Program-made: the position numbers and the translations under genes
From: RYN-230 sp963713815
Lineage (GTDB): Bacteria; Actinomycetota; Actinomycetes; Streptosporangiales; Streptosporangiaceae
Direction: 5' to 3'
Assembly: GCA_963713815.1 (NCBI GenBank)
Contig: CAVQNH010000014.1
Location: 62,001-126,000 of the forward strand
DNA length: 64,000 bases
Notes under the pieces: generated by a model
Database searches by the model: none
What the model saw: the letters and a program-made list of their open reading frames with translations, nothing else
What the model was told of the DNA's origin: nothing
In this document: positions 8,025-15,602 of the stretch, one piece after another
How the letters are laid out: each line of letters opens with the position of its first letter
Position numbering within the stretch: position 1 is the stretch's first letter

Positions 8025-8380
8025 GTGGAAGGCGCCGACCGCGAGACCGCCAGCAGACCGCCCAGAGCGAGCAGTGGCGCGAGACGATCAACCTCGACGA
8101 GCTGTGGGAGGGCGACATGACCTCCGTGACCGTCGAGGGCGAGGCCGTGCTGCTCATCAACGTGGGCGGGCAGGTCCGCGCCTACGCCAACACCTGCCCG
8201 CACCAGGCCGGGCCGCTGGACGAGGGAGACTTCGACGGCGAGACGCTGATCTGCGCCCGGCACCTGTGGGAGTTCGACGCGGACACGGGCTGCGGGGTCA
8301 ACCCGGACAACGCCCGGCTGACCGTCTTCGGCTGCAAGGTCGCTGACGACGGCATGATCTGGGTGGATATCGGCCGGTGA
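8025..8380 (+). CDS. Rieske-type [2Fe-2S] ferredoxin of the monooxygenase (TmoC-like), 5' end frameshifted or without a normal start
   Basis: The reading frame ending at 8378-8380 encodes a Rieske ferredoxin: C-P-H, then 16 residues, then C-A-R-H (CPHQAGPLD ... CARHLWEF), as in T4moC. The conserved lead-in INLDELWEGDM begins near 8087, but this frame has no ATG, GTG or TTG close upstream; the first ATG (8117) would remove that conserved segment. The likely original start is the GTG at 8025, two bases after the beta stop, but it is in a different frame, so a one-base-scale shift must lie between about 8030 and 8085. The protein should pass electrons from a reductase to the diiron centre. No reductase gene is present nearby. 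Confidence 0.85.
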
Positions 8381-8970
8381 GCGAGCCAGGGACGCTGACC
8401 GCCGAGCTGCGGGTGGACGAGGAGCAGGTCCGCCTGGCCGAGCCGGACGGCCGGGTGGCGCTGCGGGCCGTCATGGGCCTGGACGCGATGCGGGCCCAGG
8501 CCCGGCTCCGCTTCGGCCCGGGGCGGACCTGCGAGCCGGTGGCCCGCCTCCTCGACCGGGTCATCGTCCGGGCTGAGCAGGCCGGGCTCAGCCCGGCGCG
8601 GCTCATCCTCGTGGCCGGCCGCGTCGAGGCCGGCGAGGACATCGTCCGGGTCCGCCGCAAGGCGCACGGCACGGCGGACTGGATCGCCAGCCCGACGTGC
8701 CGGGTGGAGATGACGTTCCGGCCCGCCGGGCTGCATGCCAGCGGCGGAGGGGATTTCACCGGTCAGTCGTTCGAGGGGGAAGGGTGTTCGGGCGGGGGGC
8801 CCGTGGTCGGGGTGGCGTGGCCGGGGGGCCTGCGGGCGCTGGCGCGCCGGCGAACGGGGTTGGTGCTGGCGGGGCACCGGGGAGCGCGGCGGGCAGCCCG
8901 CCTGCCGGGCCGGCCCGCGCCGAGGCTGGCGAGCGGGCGGCGGCGGTCCGCGAGGCCCTGCTCGACGTGA
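8377..8970 (+). CDS. uL22-like small protein inside the monooxygenase operon
   Basis: The gene starts with the GTG overlapping the ferredoxin stop (GTGA). Residues about 30-114 resemble ribosomal protein uL22: a helix with PVARLLDRVIVRAEQAG (compare the uL22 helix ending AxxNAEHN), a strand ILVAGRVEAGED, a short basic hairpin RVRRKAHGTADWI, and a final strand CRVEMTF. The hairpin is shorter and less basic than in true uL22, and a real rplV would lie in the S10 ribosomal operon, so this looks like a repurposed relative. The frame then runs about 75 low-complexity Gly/Arg residues, overlapping the next gene by 187 bases. The real end may therefore be earlier, or the tail may be shifted. I know of no established function. 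Confidence 0.6.
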   Translation: MSEPGTLTAELRVDEEQVRLAEPDGRVALRAVMGLDAMRAQARLRFGPGRTCEPVARLLDRVIVRAEQAGLSPARLILVAGRVEAGEDIVRVRRKAHGTADWIASPTCRVEMTFRPAGLHASGGGDFTGQSFEGEGCSGGGPVVGVAWPGGLRALARRRTGLVLAGHRGARRAARLPGRPAPRLASGRRRSARPCST

Positions 8971-9239
8971 TCGACCCGGACCTCGGGGTCAACATCGTCG
9001 ACCTCGGCTTCGTCCGCCACGTCGAGGTCCAGGACGGGACCGCGGTCATCACGATGACGCTGACCTCCGCGGCCTGCCCGCTGACCAGCATCATGGAAGA
9101 CCAGATCCGGGCGGAACTGGCCAGTCTCCGCGACGTCAGCGGCTTCCGGGTCAACTGGGTGTGGCTGCCGCCCTGGCGGCCCGCCGACATCACCGGCAGC
9201 GGACGCGACCAGCTGCGCGCGATCGGATTCTCGCTGTAG
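8784..9239 (+). CDS. MIP18/PaaD-like (DUF59) metal-sulfur cluster assembly factor
   Basis: A 151-residue protein. The GTG at 8784 follows GAGGGGGAAGG. The first 50 residues are Gly/Ala/Pro-rich linker. Residues about 55-150 form a MIP18/DUF59 domain: LLDVIDPDLGVNIVDLGFV, the conserved TSAACPLT Cys segment, and the C-terminal PPWRPADIT plus GRDQLRAIGF-like end. Relatives help mature Fe-S or other iron proteins; PaaD of the phenylacetyl-CoA epoxidase operon is a precedent beside another diiron oxygenase. Here it may load or repair the Rieske cluster or diiron site, which is inference from the operon. It is the last gene of the operon. Confidence 0.82.
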   Translation: MFGRGARGRGGVAGGPAGAGAPANGVGAGGAPGSAAGSPPAGPARAEAGERAAAVREALLDVIDPDLGVNIVDLGFVRHVEVQDGTAVITMTLTSAACPLTSIMEDQIRAELASLRDVSGFRVNWVWLPPWRPADITGSGRDQLRAIGFSL

Positions 9240-9292
9240 CTGCGGGCATGACCCCGGCTGGCGCCGGCGTCATGACCTGGTAACGCGGAGGG

Positions 9293-10570
9293 TCAGCCAG
9301 GATGCGGGGAGCGGGCCGGGCTGCCCGCGGCTCGCTGCGCGGGCTGGCGGAGCGGCGCGGTGAAACGGGCCAGGACGAGGGACGCGGCGATCAGGATGCC
9401 CGCCACGGTGATGCTGCGCAGCACCCCGACCTGGTCGGCGAGGAAGCCGATGGCCGGCGGCCCGGCGAGGAAGGCCAGGTAGCCGATGGACGCGGCGGTG
9501 CTCACCCGGGGAGCCGCGTACCGGGGATCGTCGGCCGCGGCACTGAGCCCGACCGGGAAGCCCAGCGACGTGCCCAGTCCCATCAGGATGGCGCCGGCCA
9601 CCGCGACCGGCAGGACCCGGCCGAAGACGATCATGAGCAGCCCGGCGAGGGCGGTAGCGGAGCAGGCCCGCAGCATCCGCACCCGGCCGTAGCGGTCGAT
9701 GAGCCCGGGGCCGAACCAGCGGCCCGCGGTCATCGCGGCCAGGAAGAGGGCGAAGGTCAGGGTGCCCAGGACGGCCGGCGTGTGGTACCCGTCGATCACC
9801 CCGAGGCTCAGCCAGTCGTTCCCGGTCCCTTCGGTGAAGGCCATGCAGAGCACGAACAGCCCGATCAGCAGGGTCCTCGGATCGGTCCAGGCCGCCAGCG
9901 CGCGGCGCCGGGGCGACCCGGGGTCCGGCTGGTCAGCGTCCGGGTGGTCGGCGGTCCGGGCGCTGGGCAGGAAGCGGTGCGCGGCGGCGGGCGTGGCCAC
10001 GGCGATGAGGAGGGCGGCGGCGATCAGGTGCACGGTGACCGGGACGTGCAGGGCGACCATGACGGCGCCGGTCCCGGCTCCCGCCACCGTGCCGATGCTC
10101 CAGCCGGCGTGGAATTTGGGCAGGATGGACCGGCCCAGTTCGCGCTCCACCGCGGCGCCCTGCACGTTCATCGCCACGTCCCAGGCACCGTTGCCGAAGC
10201 CGAACAAGCACAGTCCGGCCGCCACCTCGGGGATGCCGTCCGGGCCCAGCCTGCAGCCCGCCGCGACCACGATCACGCCTGCGGCCACCGTCCACGACAT
10301 CACGACGACCGTGCGTCTTTCCCCCAGCCAGCCGATGATCAGGCCGGACAGGGACGTCCCGAAGGCCGACCCGACCGCTCCGCAGAGCAGGACGAGGCCG
10401 AGGACTCCCGGGCCGACCCTCAGCTCCGCGCGGACCTGGGGGATCCGGGAGGCCCAGCTCGCGTAGATGAACCCCGCGCTGAAGAAGACCGCATAGACCG
10501 CGTTCCTGGCGTTGCGGACCGGGACATCGATTTCGGCGCTATCGCGCTGGCGGCTGCCGGCGAGCCTCAT
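9293..10570 (-). CDS. MFS transporter
   Basis: A 425-residue integral membrane protein with about twelve hydrophobic helices in two halves. The first helix and loop, AVFFSAGFIYASWASRIPQV, are typical of the YbjJ-like MFS subfamily, as is the pattern GxxxGxxxSGLIIGWLGERRTVV between helices 2 and 3. A polar loop (residues about 205-230) separates the halves. The substrate is unknown. It converges on the monooxygenase operon and has no visible operon partner. No strong ribosome site is seen at the chosen ATG, so the start could lie slightly downstream. Confidence 0.88.
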   Translation of the reverse strand: MRLAGSRQRDSAEIDVPVRNARNAVYAVFFSAGFIYASWASRIPQVRAELRVGPGVLGLVLLCGAVGSAFGTSLSGLIIGWLGERRTVVVMSWTVAAGVIVVAAGCRLGPDGIPEVAAGLCLFGFGNGAWDVAMNVQGAAVERELGRSILPKFHAGWSIGTVAGAGTGAVMVALHVPVTVHLIAAALLIAVATPAAAHRFLPSARTADHPDADQPDPGSPRRRALAAWTDPRTLLIGLFVLCMAFTEGTGNDWLSLGVIDGYHTPAVLGTLTFALFLAAMTAGRWFGPGLIDRYGRVRMLRACSATALAGLLMIVFGRVLPVAVAGAILMGLGTSLGFPVGLSAAADDPRYAAPRVSTAASIGYLAFLAGPPAIGFLADQVGVLRSITVAGILIAASLVLARFTAPLRQPAQRAAGSPARSPHPG

Positions 10571-10704
10571 GAACGGGGGATCCGGGCCGGGCCGGACTGA
10601 CGGGGGGAGCGGCTTCCCGGGCGGCCACGCTGGGGGACAGGCCGGGCATCCATGTAGGCGAGTCTCGCATAGCGGGCCCGCGTGCCATGGTGCAGGCTAG
10701 GGCG

Positions 10705-11214
10705 GTGAGCATCCCGTTCCCCGAGCCGACGATCCCGGTGCCGTCCCGCGCCGAGGTGTTCCTCGGATACCTCGACTACTTCCGTTCCCAGCTGATCAGC
10801 AAGCTGGAGGGCCTGCCCGGCGGCGAACTGCGCCGCAGCCGGCTGCCCTCCGGCTGGACGCCGCTGGAGTTGCTCAGGCACCTCACGTTCGTGGAGATGC
10901 GGTGGCTCGAATGGGGCTTCGAAGGCCGCGAGGTCCCGGATCCCTGGGCGGACAGCCGCGACGGGCGCTGGTACGTCGCGCCGGAGGAGACTCTCGGCGG
11001 GCTGGTCGCGGCGCTGCAGGCTCAGGCCGCCCGGACCCGGGTCATCGTGGGCTCCCACGACCTGGCGGACGTCGGCCAGCCCGGGGAGCGCTGGGATGGC
11101 GCCGATCCGCCGGCGCTGGAGCGGGTCCTGTTCCACCTGCTGCAGGAGTACGCGCGCCATGCCGGTCACCTCGACATCGCCAGCGAACTCGCCGGAGGAC
11201 CCACCGGCGAATAG
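10705..11214 (+). CDS. DinB family protein (DUF664-like)
   Basis: A 169-residue four-helix DinB-fold protein. The motif set is SGWTPLELLRHLTFVEMRW (metal His in helix 2), the loop DPWADSRDGRWYVAPEETLG, and YARHAGHLDIASELAGG with the paired His residues of the metal site. Such proteins are metal-binding, possibly thiol-dependent, and rarely characterised. The GTG at 10705 is chosen because the family sequence begins there; an ATG at 10687 is in frame. A strong hairpin follows the stop. It is one of several DinB-fold genes in the first 23 kb. Confidence 0.85.
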   Translation: MSIPFPEPTIPVPSRAEVFLGYLDYFRSQLISKLEGLPGGELRRSRLPSGWTPLELLRHLTFVEMRWLEWGFEGREVPDPWADSRDGRWYVAPEETLGGLVAALQAQAARTRVIVGSHDLADVGQPGERWDGADPPALERVLFHLLQEYARHAGHLDIASELAGGPTGE

Positions 11215-11227
11215 GGCACCACCGGCA

Positions 11228-11267
11228 CGGCGGGCCGCCCAGCCTGCTGTGGCTGGGCGGCCCGCCG
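11228..11267. terminator. bidirectional stem-loop terminator
   Basis: A perfect 17-bp GC-rich inverted repeat (11228-11244 with 11251-11267) closes a six-base loop, TGCTGT. It lies between the convergent DinB gene and the tripeptidyl-peptidase-like gene, 14 and 19 bases from their stops, so it can end transcripts from both sides. There is no U-tract, as is common in high-GC actinobacteria. Confidence 0.85.
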
Positions 11268-11285
11268 CGGTGAACGGTCAGGCGC

Positions 11286-12908
11286 TCAGTGAGCGCGGAT
11301 GAGCGGAAGGGCCGCGCGTGCCCCGCTGTTACTGCTGCTGCTAGCGCTCGACGACGGCACCGGCCGCGGTAGCGGCTTGCAGGTCTTGTCCCATTTCGCG
11401 TTCGGGTTCCGCGCTGGGAGCTGCCCGCTGGCCAGGTAGTTGGCGATGGTGTTGTCCACGCACAGGTCGCCGGAGAGCGAGTCGGCGTGGGTGGTGCCGC
11501 CCGGCTCGGCCAGCAGCACCGAGTGCGGGAACAGCTTGCGGACCTCGAGGCTGCCCTCGAACGGCGTCGCCGCGTCCAGGGTTTCGTCGATCAGCAGGGC
11601 GCTGCTGACGCCGCTCCCGTTGATCTGCATCGGGGTCGTTCGTGAGGCCGGCGCCGGCCAGTGCAGGCACGGGGCGTTGAACCAGGCGTTGTCCCAGGTC
11701 TCGAACGGCGCGATCTTGTTGACCCGGTGGTTGTCCTTGCTCCACACCGCCCAGCTGGTCGGCCACTGCACGTCCGTGCACTGCACCGCGTTGTAGACGG
11801 CGAACTCGTTGTCGTCGCCTGGGGTGTCAACCGCCTGGTAGAGGCTCACGATCGCGGCGCCGGCCTTCTTGCTGTGCGTGTTGGCCCAGTTCGCGAACGC
11901 GCTGCCCCACTGGAGCCAGGTCTGCTCGTAGTACCCGGCTTCCAGGAACACGTCCGTCCACTCGTCCGGGCCGACCTTACCCTGGATGGGGTGCTTGGCC
12001 AGCCGGGCCTTCTCCGCGTAGAAGCGGTTCTCGACCGCCTTCTCAGTCCGGCCCAGGTGGTAGAACGCGTGATGCTGGGCCAGCCAGCCGAACCAGATCT
12101 TGATGTTCCGGTTGAACGCGATGTCCTGGTCCAGGTTGGCCTGGTACCACACGTTGCGCGGGTTGACGTTGCTGTCCATGATCAGCCGCCGGACGTGCGA
12201 CGGGAACAGGGTCGAGTAGACCTGGCCCAGGTAGGTGCCGTAGGAGAACCCGTAGTAGCTGATCTGGCTCTGGCCCAGCGCCTGCCGGATGCTGTCCATG
12301 TCCCGGGCCGTGTCGACGGTGGTCATGTTGTCCAGCAGGGCCGACTGCGCGGCGCTGTGCGTGGCGCACCTCTGGTCGTACCGGGCGCTGCGGGTGAGCC
12401 AGTAGTTCAGGATCTGCTTGGTCCGCGGGTTGTAGTTCTCCCGGTTGCCGCTGAAGTAGAACGGCGCGCACGTGATGGCCGGGACGCTGGAGCCGACGCC
12501 GCGAGGGTCGAACCCGATCCAGTCGTAGTCCGCGATCGCGGCCTTGTCCGCGGCCGAGCCCTCGGCCTTGAGCGTGGGGATCAGGAAGGTGTTCAGGTCC
12601 AGGCCGCTGCCACCCGGGCCGCCCGGGTTGGTCAGGATCACCCCCTGGTACTTGGCGGCACTTGACGTGTGCTTGATCCGCGAGACGGCGATCTTGATAG
12701 TCGCCCCGGTGGGGTCGCTGTAGTTGAGCGGCACGGACAGCATGGCGCATGCCGCCCCGGCCTGCCGCAGGTCACTCTCGGCGCACCGGCCCCACTTCAG
12801 GGCCCCGGCCGCGGCCGGGGTTGCTGTGCCCGCCACCGCCGGCGCGGCGGCGGCGAGCCCGCCGGCCAGCACACTGGCAGCGGCGGCTACGGCTAGGAAT
12901 CTCTTCAT
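11286..12908 (-). CDS. secreted alpha/beta-hydrolase, tripeptidyl aminopeptidase (TAP/SlpD-E) family
   Basis: A 540-residue protein with a clear signal peptide (MKRFLAVAAAASVLAGG, then AAPAVAG). The hydrolase domain has the oxyanion loop VILTNPGGPGGSG, the nucleophile elbow YYGFSYGTYLG (Ser), a C-terminal TAP-like domain with the acid in LLIDETLDAATPFEG, and the His in GGTTHADSLSG. It should remove tripeptides or cleave small peptides and esters outside the cell, as Streptomyces Tap/Slp enzymes do. The start at 12908 has AGGAGGG upstream. The 170-base upstream region is relatively AT-rich and probably contains the promoter. Confidence 0.92.
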   Translation of the reverse strand: MKRFLAVAAAASVLAGGLAAAAPAVAGTATPAAAGALKWGRCAESDLRQAGAACAMLSVPLNYSDPTGATIKIAVSRIKHTSSAAKYQGVILTNPGGPGGSGLDLNTFLIPTLKAEGSAADKAAIADYDWIGFDPRGVGSSVPAITCAPFYFSGNRENYNPRTKQILNYWLTRSARYDQRCATHSAAQSALLDNMTTVDTARDMDSIRQALGQSQISYYGFSYGTYLGQVYSTLFPSHVRRLIMDSNVNPRNVWYQANLDQDIAFNRNIKIWFGWLAQHHAFYHLGRTEKAVENRFYAEKARLAKHPIQGKVGPDEWTDVFLEAGYYEQTWLQWGSAFANWANTHSKKAGAAIVSLYQAVDTPGDDNEFAVYNAVQCTDVQWPTSWAVWSKDNHRVNKIAPFETWDNAWFNAPCLHWPAPASRTTPMQINGSGVSSALLIDETLDAATPFEGSLEVRKLFPHSVLLAEPGGTTHADSLSGDLCVDNTIANYLASGQLPARNPNAKWDKTCKPLPRPVPSSSASSSSNSGARAALPLIRAH

Positions 12909-13080
12909 CCCGTTCCCTCCTGGCTTCACCAGCCAGACTCTTCGGCGAGCGCATGTGAAGGAGGCCAATTCTGCGGTACGAGCCGTGCTGAACAGAAGAT
13001 TCTTTAGGGATGACGTTACCCATTTGTTACTGTGCGGTATCGCCGCGCGGCGCGCTGCACGGCATCAGCGGCACTGCTGG

Positions 13081-13596
13081 TCAGTAGTAGCCGGTCCGCC
13101 CGTCGAGCAGCTCGCGGATGGCGTCCAGGTGACCGGCGTGCCGGGCGGTCTCCTCGACCATGTGAATCAGCATCCACCGCAGGGTGGCGGCGGCGGATTC
13201 GAAGTCGGGGTGCCTGCCTGCCTCATCCAGCGGGTGAGCCGCGATGATCTCGTTGGACAGGGCGCATTGGCGCTCATACTCCTGCAGGAGCTGCGCCAGC
13301 GGAACGCCCGGGACCATCATGTCGGCGTCCTCGGGACCCTCGAACTGCGGCCCGACGGCCGGGCGGCCCAGGAAGAGCACCTCGAACCAGAGGTTCTCAA
13401 CCCAGCGCAGGTGGGAGACGACACCTGCCACCGTCATCAGGGGGGAAGACGGGAGAACCTGGCGATGGGCGTCCGCGTCGGACAGCCCTTCGCATTTCAT
13501 GGACACGATCGCCCGCTGCAGGTCGAGCCAGCCGACCAGCTGGGTGCGCTCATCAGCCACGAGTGGGGGGCGCTGGCGGGCAGGCGTCATGGGCAC
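13081..13596 (-). CDS. DinB family protein (DUF664)
   Basis: A 171-residue DinB-fold protein with the DUF664 pattern: LVGWLDLQRAIVSMKCEGLS in helix 1, TVAGVVSHLRWVENLWFEV carrying the first metal His, and MVEETARHAGHLDAIRELLD with the C-terminal His pair, ending in GRTGYY, a classic DUF664 ending. It probably binds a divalent metal and may be a thiol-dependent transferase. An alternative start two codons in (MTPARQ) is possible. It is divergent from no obvious partner, and a VOC-family gene lies upstream on the same strand. Confidence 0.87.
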   Translation of the reverse strand: MPMTPARQRPPLVADERTQLVGWLDLQRAIVSMKCEGLSDADAHRQVLPSSPLMTVAGVVSHLRWVENLWFEVLFLGRPAVGPQFEGPEDADMMVPGVPLAQLLQEYERQCALSNEIIAAHPLDEAGRHPDFESAAATLRWMLIHMVEETARHAGHLDAIRELLDGRTGYY

Positions 13597-13638
13597 CGAC
13601 GTTACCGAACGTGGCGCATCGCGGGGCCGGGCGGAGTC

Positions 13639-14010
13639 TTACCGCGTGAGTGTTTCCTTCGGGCGCACCACGCAGAACTCGTTCCCCTCGGGGTCGGCCA
13701 GGACGGTCCACGATTCGGTGCCGGTCTGCCCGACGTTGACGCGCCGTGCCCCGAGCGCGAGAAGCCGTTCGATCTCCTGATCACGATCCCCGGCGCTGGT
13801 GGTGAGATCGAGGTGCACGCGGTTCTTCACGGTTTTCGGGTCGCTGACCGGCATGAAGCACATCCCCACCGGGGCGCGGTCATCGGTCCCGATGACGATC
13901 TCACGCTCGCGTTCGGAGAGAATCTGCCAGCCCAGCGCCTGGGTCCAGAACCGGGCCAGCCTGGGCAGGTCGTAGGTGTCGATGACGATGTGGTGCAGTC
14001 GGACGGGCAT
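13639..14010 (-). CDS. VOC (glyoxalase-like) family protein
   Basis: A 123-residue two-module beta-alpha-beta-beta-beta protein of the glyoxalase_6 type. It begins RLHHIVIDTYDLPRLARFW, has NRVHLDLTT at the centre with the conserved His, and ends with the strand LADPEGNEFCVV. The fold binds a metal and acts on small molecules in resistance, dioxygenase or isomerase roles; no specific activity can be assigned. It is on the same strand as the downstream DinB gene (42 bases apart), so the two may be cotranscribed. Confidence 0.85.
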   Translation of the reverse strand: MPVRLHHIVIDTYDLPRLARFWTQALGWQILSEREREIVIGTDDRAPVGMCFMPVSDPKTVKNRVHLDLTTSAGDRDQEIERLLALGARRVNVGQTGTESWTVLADPEGNEFCVVRPKETLTR

Positions 14011-14189
14011 TCCCCTAGTATCCGCGGACAGGCGCCCCTGACAGGTGTCATGGTCAGGTCATGACAGCCATCTCAAGTCCTGACGGCCGCCCGGTGGCAG
14101 AGTGAGCCACGGGGATGGCCTGAGGGACTCGGGACCTGGGCCGTTCTTGGCCGTTCCCGGCTGCGGTACGGAAGAAAGGTTGGGTCCCG

Positions 14190-14249
14190 ATGTACTTTCT
14201 GATCCGCAGACTCATCAGGTTCCTCAAGCGCCGCTGGCGGCAGCGCTGA
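14190..14249 (+). CDS. possible 19-residue cationic membrane-associated peptide
   Basis: An ATG at 14190, after GAAAGG at a usable distance, opens a short frame that ends in TGA at 14249. The peptide MYFLIRRLIRFLKRRWRQR is hydrophobic at the start and very basic after residue 5, like an amphipathic membrane helix. It lies in the 273-base spacer between the VOC and CoA-binding genes, which otherwise holds nothing I recognise. Chance cannot be ruled out. Confidence 0.3.
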   Translation: MYFLIRRLIRFLKRRWRQR

Positions 14250-14283
14250 TCCGAATCAGCGCTCCTGAAGCGGCGCTCCTGAA

Positions 14284-14721
14284 TCAGTGCCGGGTGCCGG
14301 GTGCCCGCAGTTGCAGGCGGCGCCGCTCGATGATCAGGCAGCGGTCTTCCACGTAGAGCAGCCCGGCCTCCTCGGCGATGGCCCGCGCCTCCGGCGAGGC
14401 GATGCCCAGCTGCAGCCAGAGGGCCGTGGCGCCCGCGGCGACCGCCTGGCGGGCGAAGTCCGGGGTCTGCCCCGACGGCCTGAACACGTTGACCAGGCCG
14501 ACCTGCCCGGGGACCTCCCGCAGCGTCCGGTACACCGGTTCGCCCAGGATGGCGTCGGCGTGCGGGTTGACTGGGATGATGCGCCAGCCGTGCTGCTGCA
14601 TGTGGGCGGGCACGTAGTGGGCCGCCTTGGCCGGCGCGGCGCTGGCGCCTACGACGGTGATGGTGTCGTAGGTCGTCAGGATGCGCTCGACGATGACATC
14701 CGTGCCGGTCACCTTGCCCAC
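14284..14721 (-). CDS. CoA-binding domain protein (YccU-like)
   Basis: A 145-residue Rossmann-fold protein of the CoA_binding_2 family. The nucleotide-binding loop TITVVGASAAPAKAAHYVP opens it, followed by GWRIIPVNPHADAILGEPV, the strand LVNVFRPSGQTPDFARQAV and ALWLQLGIASPEARAIAEE. The closing segment YVEDRCLIIERRRL is diagnostic for the family. These stand-alone domains bind CoA or a similar nucleotide, with unclear physiological role. The start is a GTG with no strong ribosome site, and the GTG three codons later is an alternative. Confidence 0.87.
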   Translation of the reverse strand: MGKVTGTDVIVERILTTYDTITVVGASAAPAKAAHYVPAHMQQHGWRIIPVNPHADAILGEPVYRTLREVPGQVGLVNVFRPSGQTPDFARQAVAAGATALWLQLGIASPEARAIAEEAGLLYVEDRCLIIERRRLQLRAPGTRH

Positions 14722-14815
14722 CGTAGTGGCCGCCGGCGCCGGGGCTGCCGGTGTCCCGCGGCCCGGCGGCCCCGGCGGCCCGGGGATTGTCGGCGGTGTG
14801 TGCCACGCTTACGGC

Positions 14816-15569
14816 ATGGAGAGCCAACGACTGCGAGATTGCCTTGAGGCCGATTTCCGGCGGCTCCGCGACGTGGCCGCAGGTGCGGATCTCGGCGCGG
14901 ATGTCCCCAGCTGCCCAGGGTGGACGATGGCCGATCTGGTGCGCCATGTGGGGGAGGTCTACCTGGACAAGGTCGAGTGCATGAGGCTGGGCCGCCAGCC
15001 AGAGTCGTGGCCGCCCCCCGGCCTGGCAGGACGAGCCCCCGCTGCAGCTGCTCGATCGCGGCTACGCCGACCTGACTGGCGAGTTCGCCGCCCGCCGCCC
15101 GCAGGACCACACGTTCACCTGGTATGAGCCCGATCAGAGTGTGGCCTTCTGGATCCGCCGGATGGCCCAGGAGACCGTCATCCACCGGGTCGACGCCGAG
15201 CTGGGGGCCCGCGCCGAGGTGACCGGGATCCCCAGTGACCTGGCCGCCGACGGGATCGATGAGCTGCTGGTCGCCTTCGTGCAGTACGGCACGACCAACT
15301 GGCCCGAGGAGTTCGCCGAACTGCTCAAGCCCGCCGGCGACCGGCTGGTCAGCGTGGTGACCCCGGAGCGCTCCTGGGCTCTCCGCCTGACCAGCAGGGA
15401 TGTGCGCGTGGACGGGGCGGCTGCGGGCACCCCGGCCGCGGTGGTCGAAGGTCCGGCGGCGGAGGTCCTGCTGTGGCTGTGGGGCCGCGGCGGGGATGCT
15501 GCCGCGGCCAGCGGGGACGAGGACACGATCGCGCTGCTGCGCAAGGTACTGGCCGCCAGCACCCAGTGA
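14816..15569 (+). CDS. maleylpyruvate isomerase family mycothiol-dependent enzyme, interrupted by a frameshift at a C-run
   Basis: The first part (from the ATG at 14816) encodes MESQRLRDCLEADFRRL, then VPSCPGWTMADLVRHVGEVY, the metal-binding DinB-fold opening of the family. After a run of six C residues at 15014-15019 the frame changes. The second frame continues with QDEPPLQLLDRGYADL, WIRRMAQETVIHRVDAE with its His pair, and ends DEDTIALLRKVLAAS. Removing one C restores a continuous protein of about 250 residues, the normal length. Either the assembly has an indel or the gene is a recent pseudogene. It probably catalyses a mycothiol-dependent isomerisation or transfer. Confidence 0.82.
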
Positions 15570-15602
15570 CATCGGCCGCCGGTGAGGCACCGGCGGCACT
15601 CG

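Noticed and set aside
8377..8770. The uL22-like gene as an authentic ribosomal protein rplV
   Set aside because: There are no ribosomal neighbours, the basic tunnel hairpin is short, and the gene is embedded in an oxygenase operon; only fold similarity is claimed.
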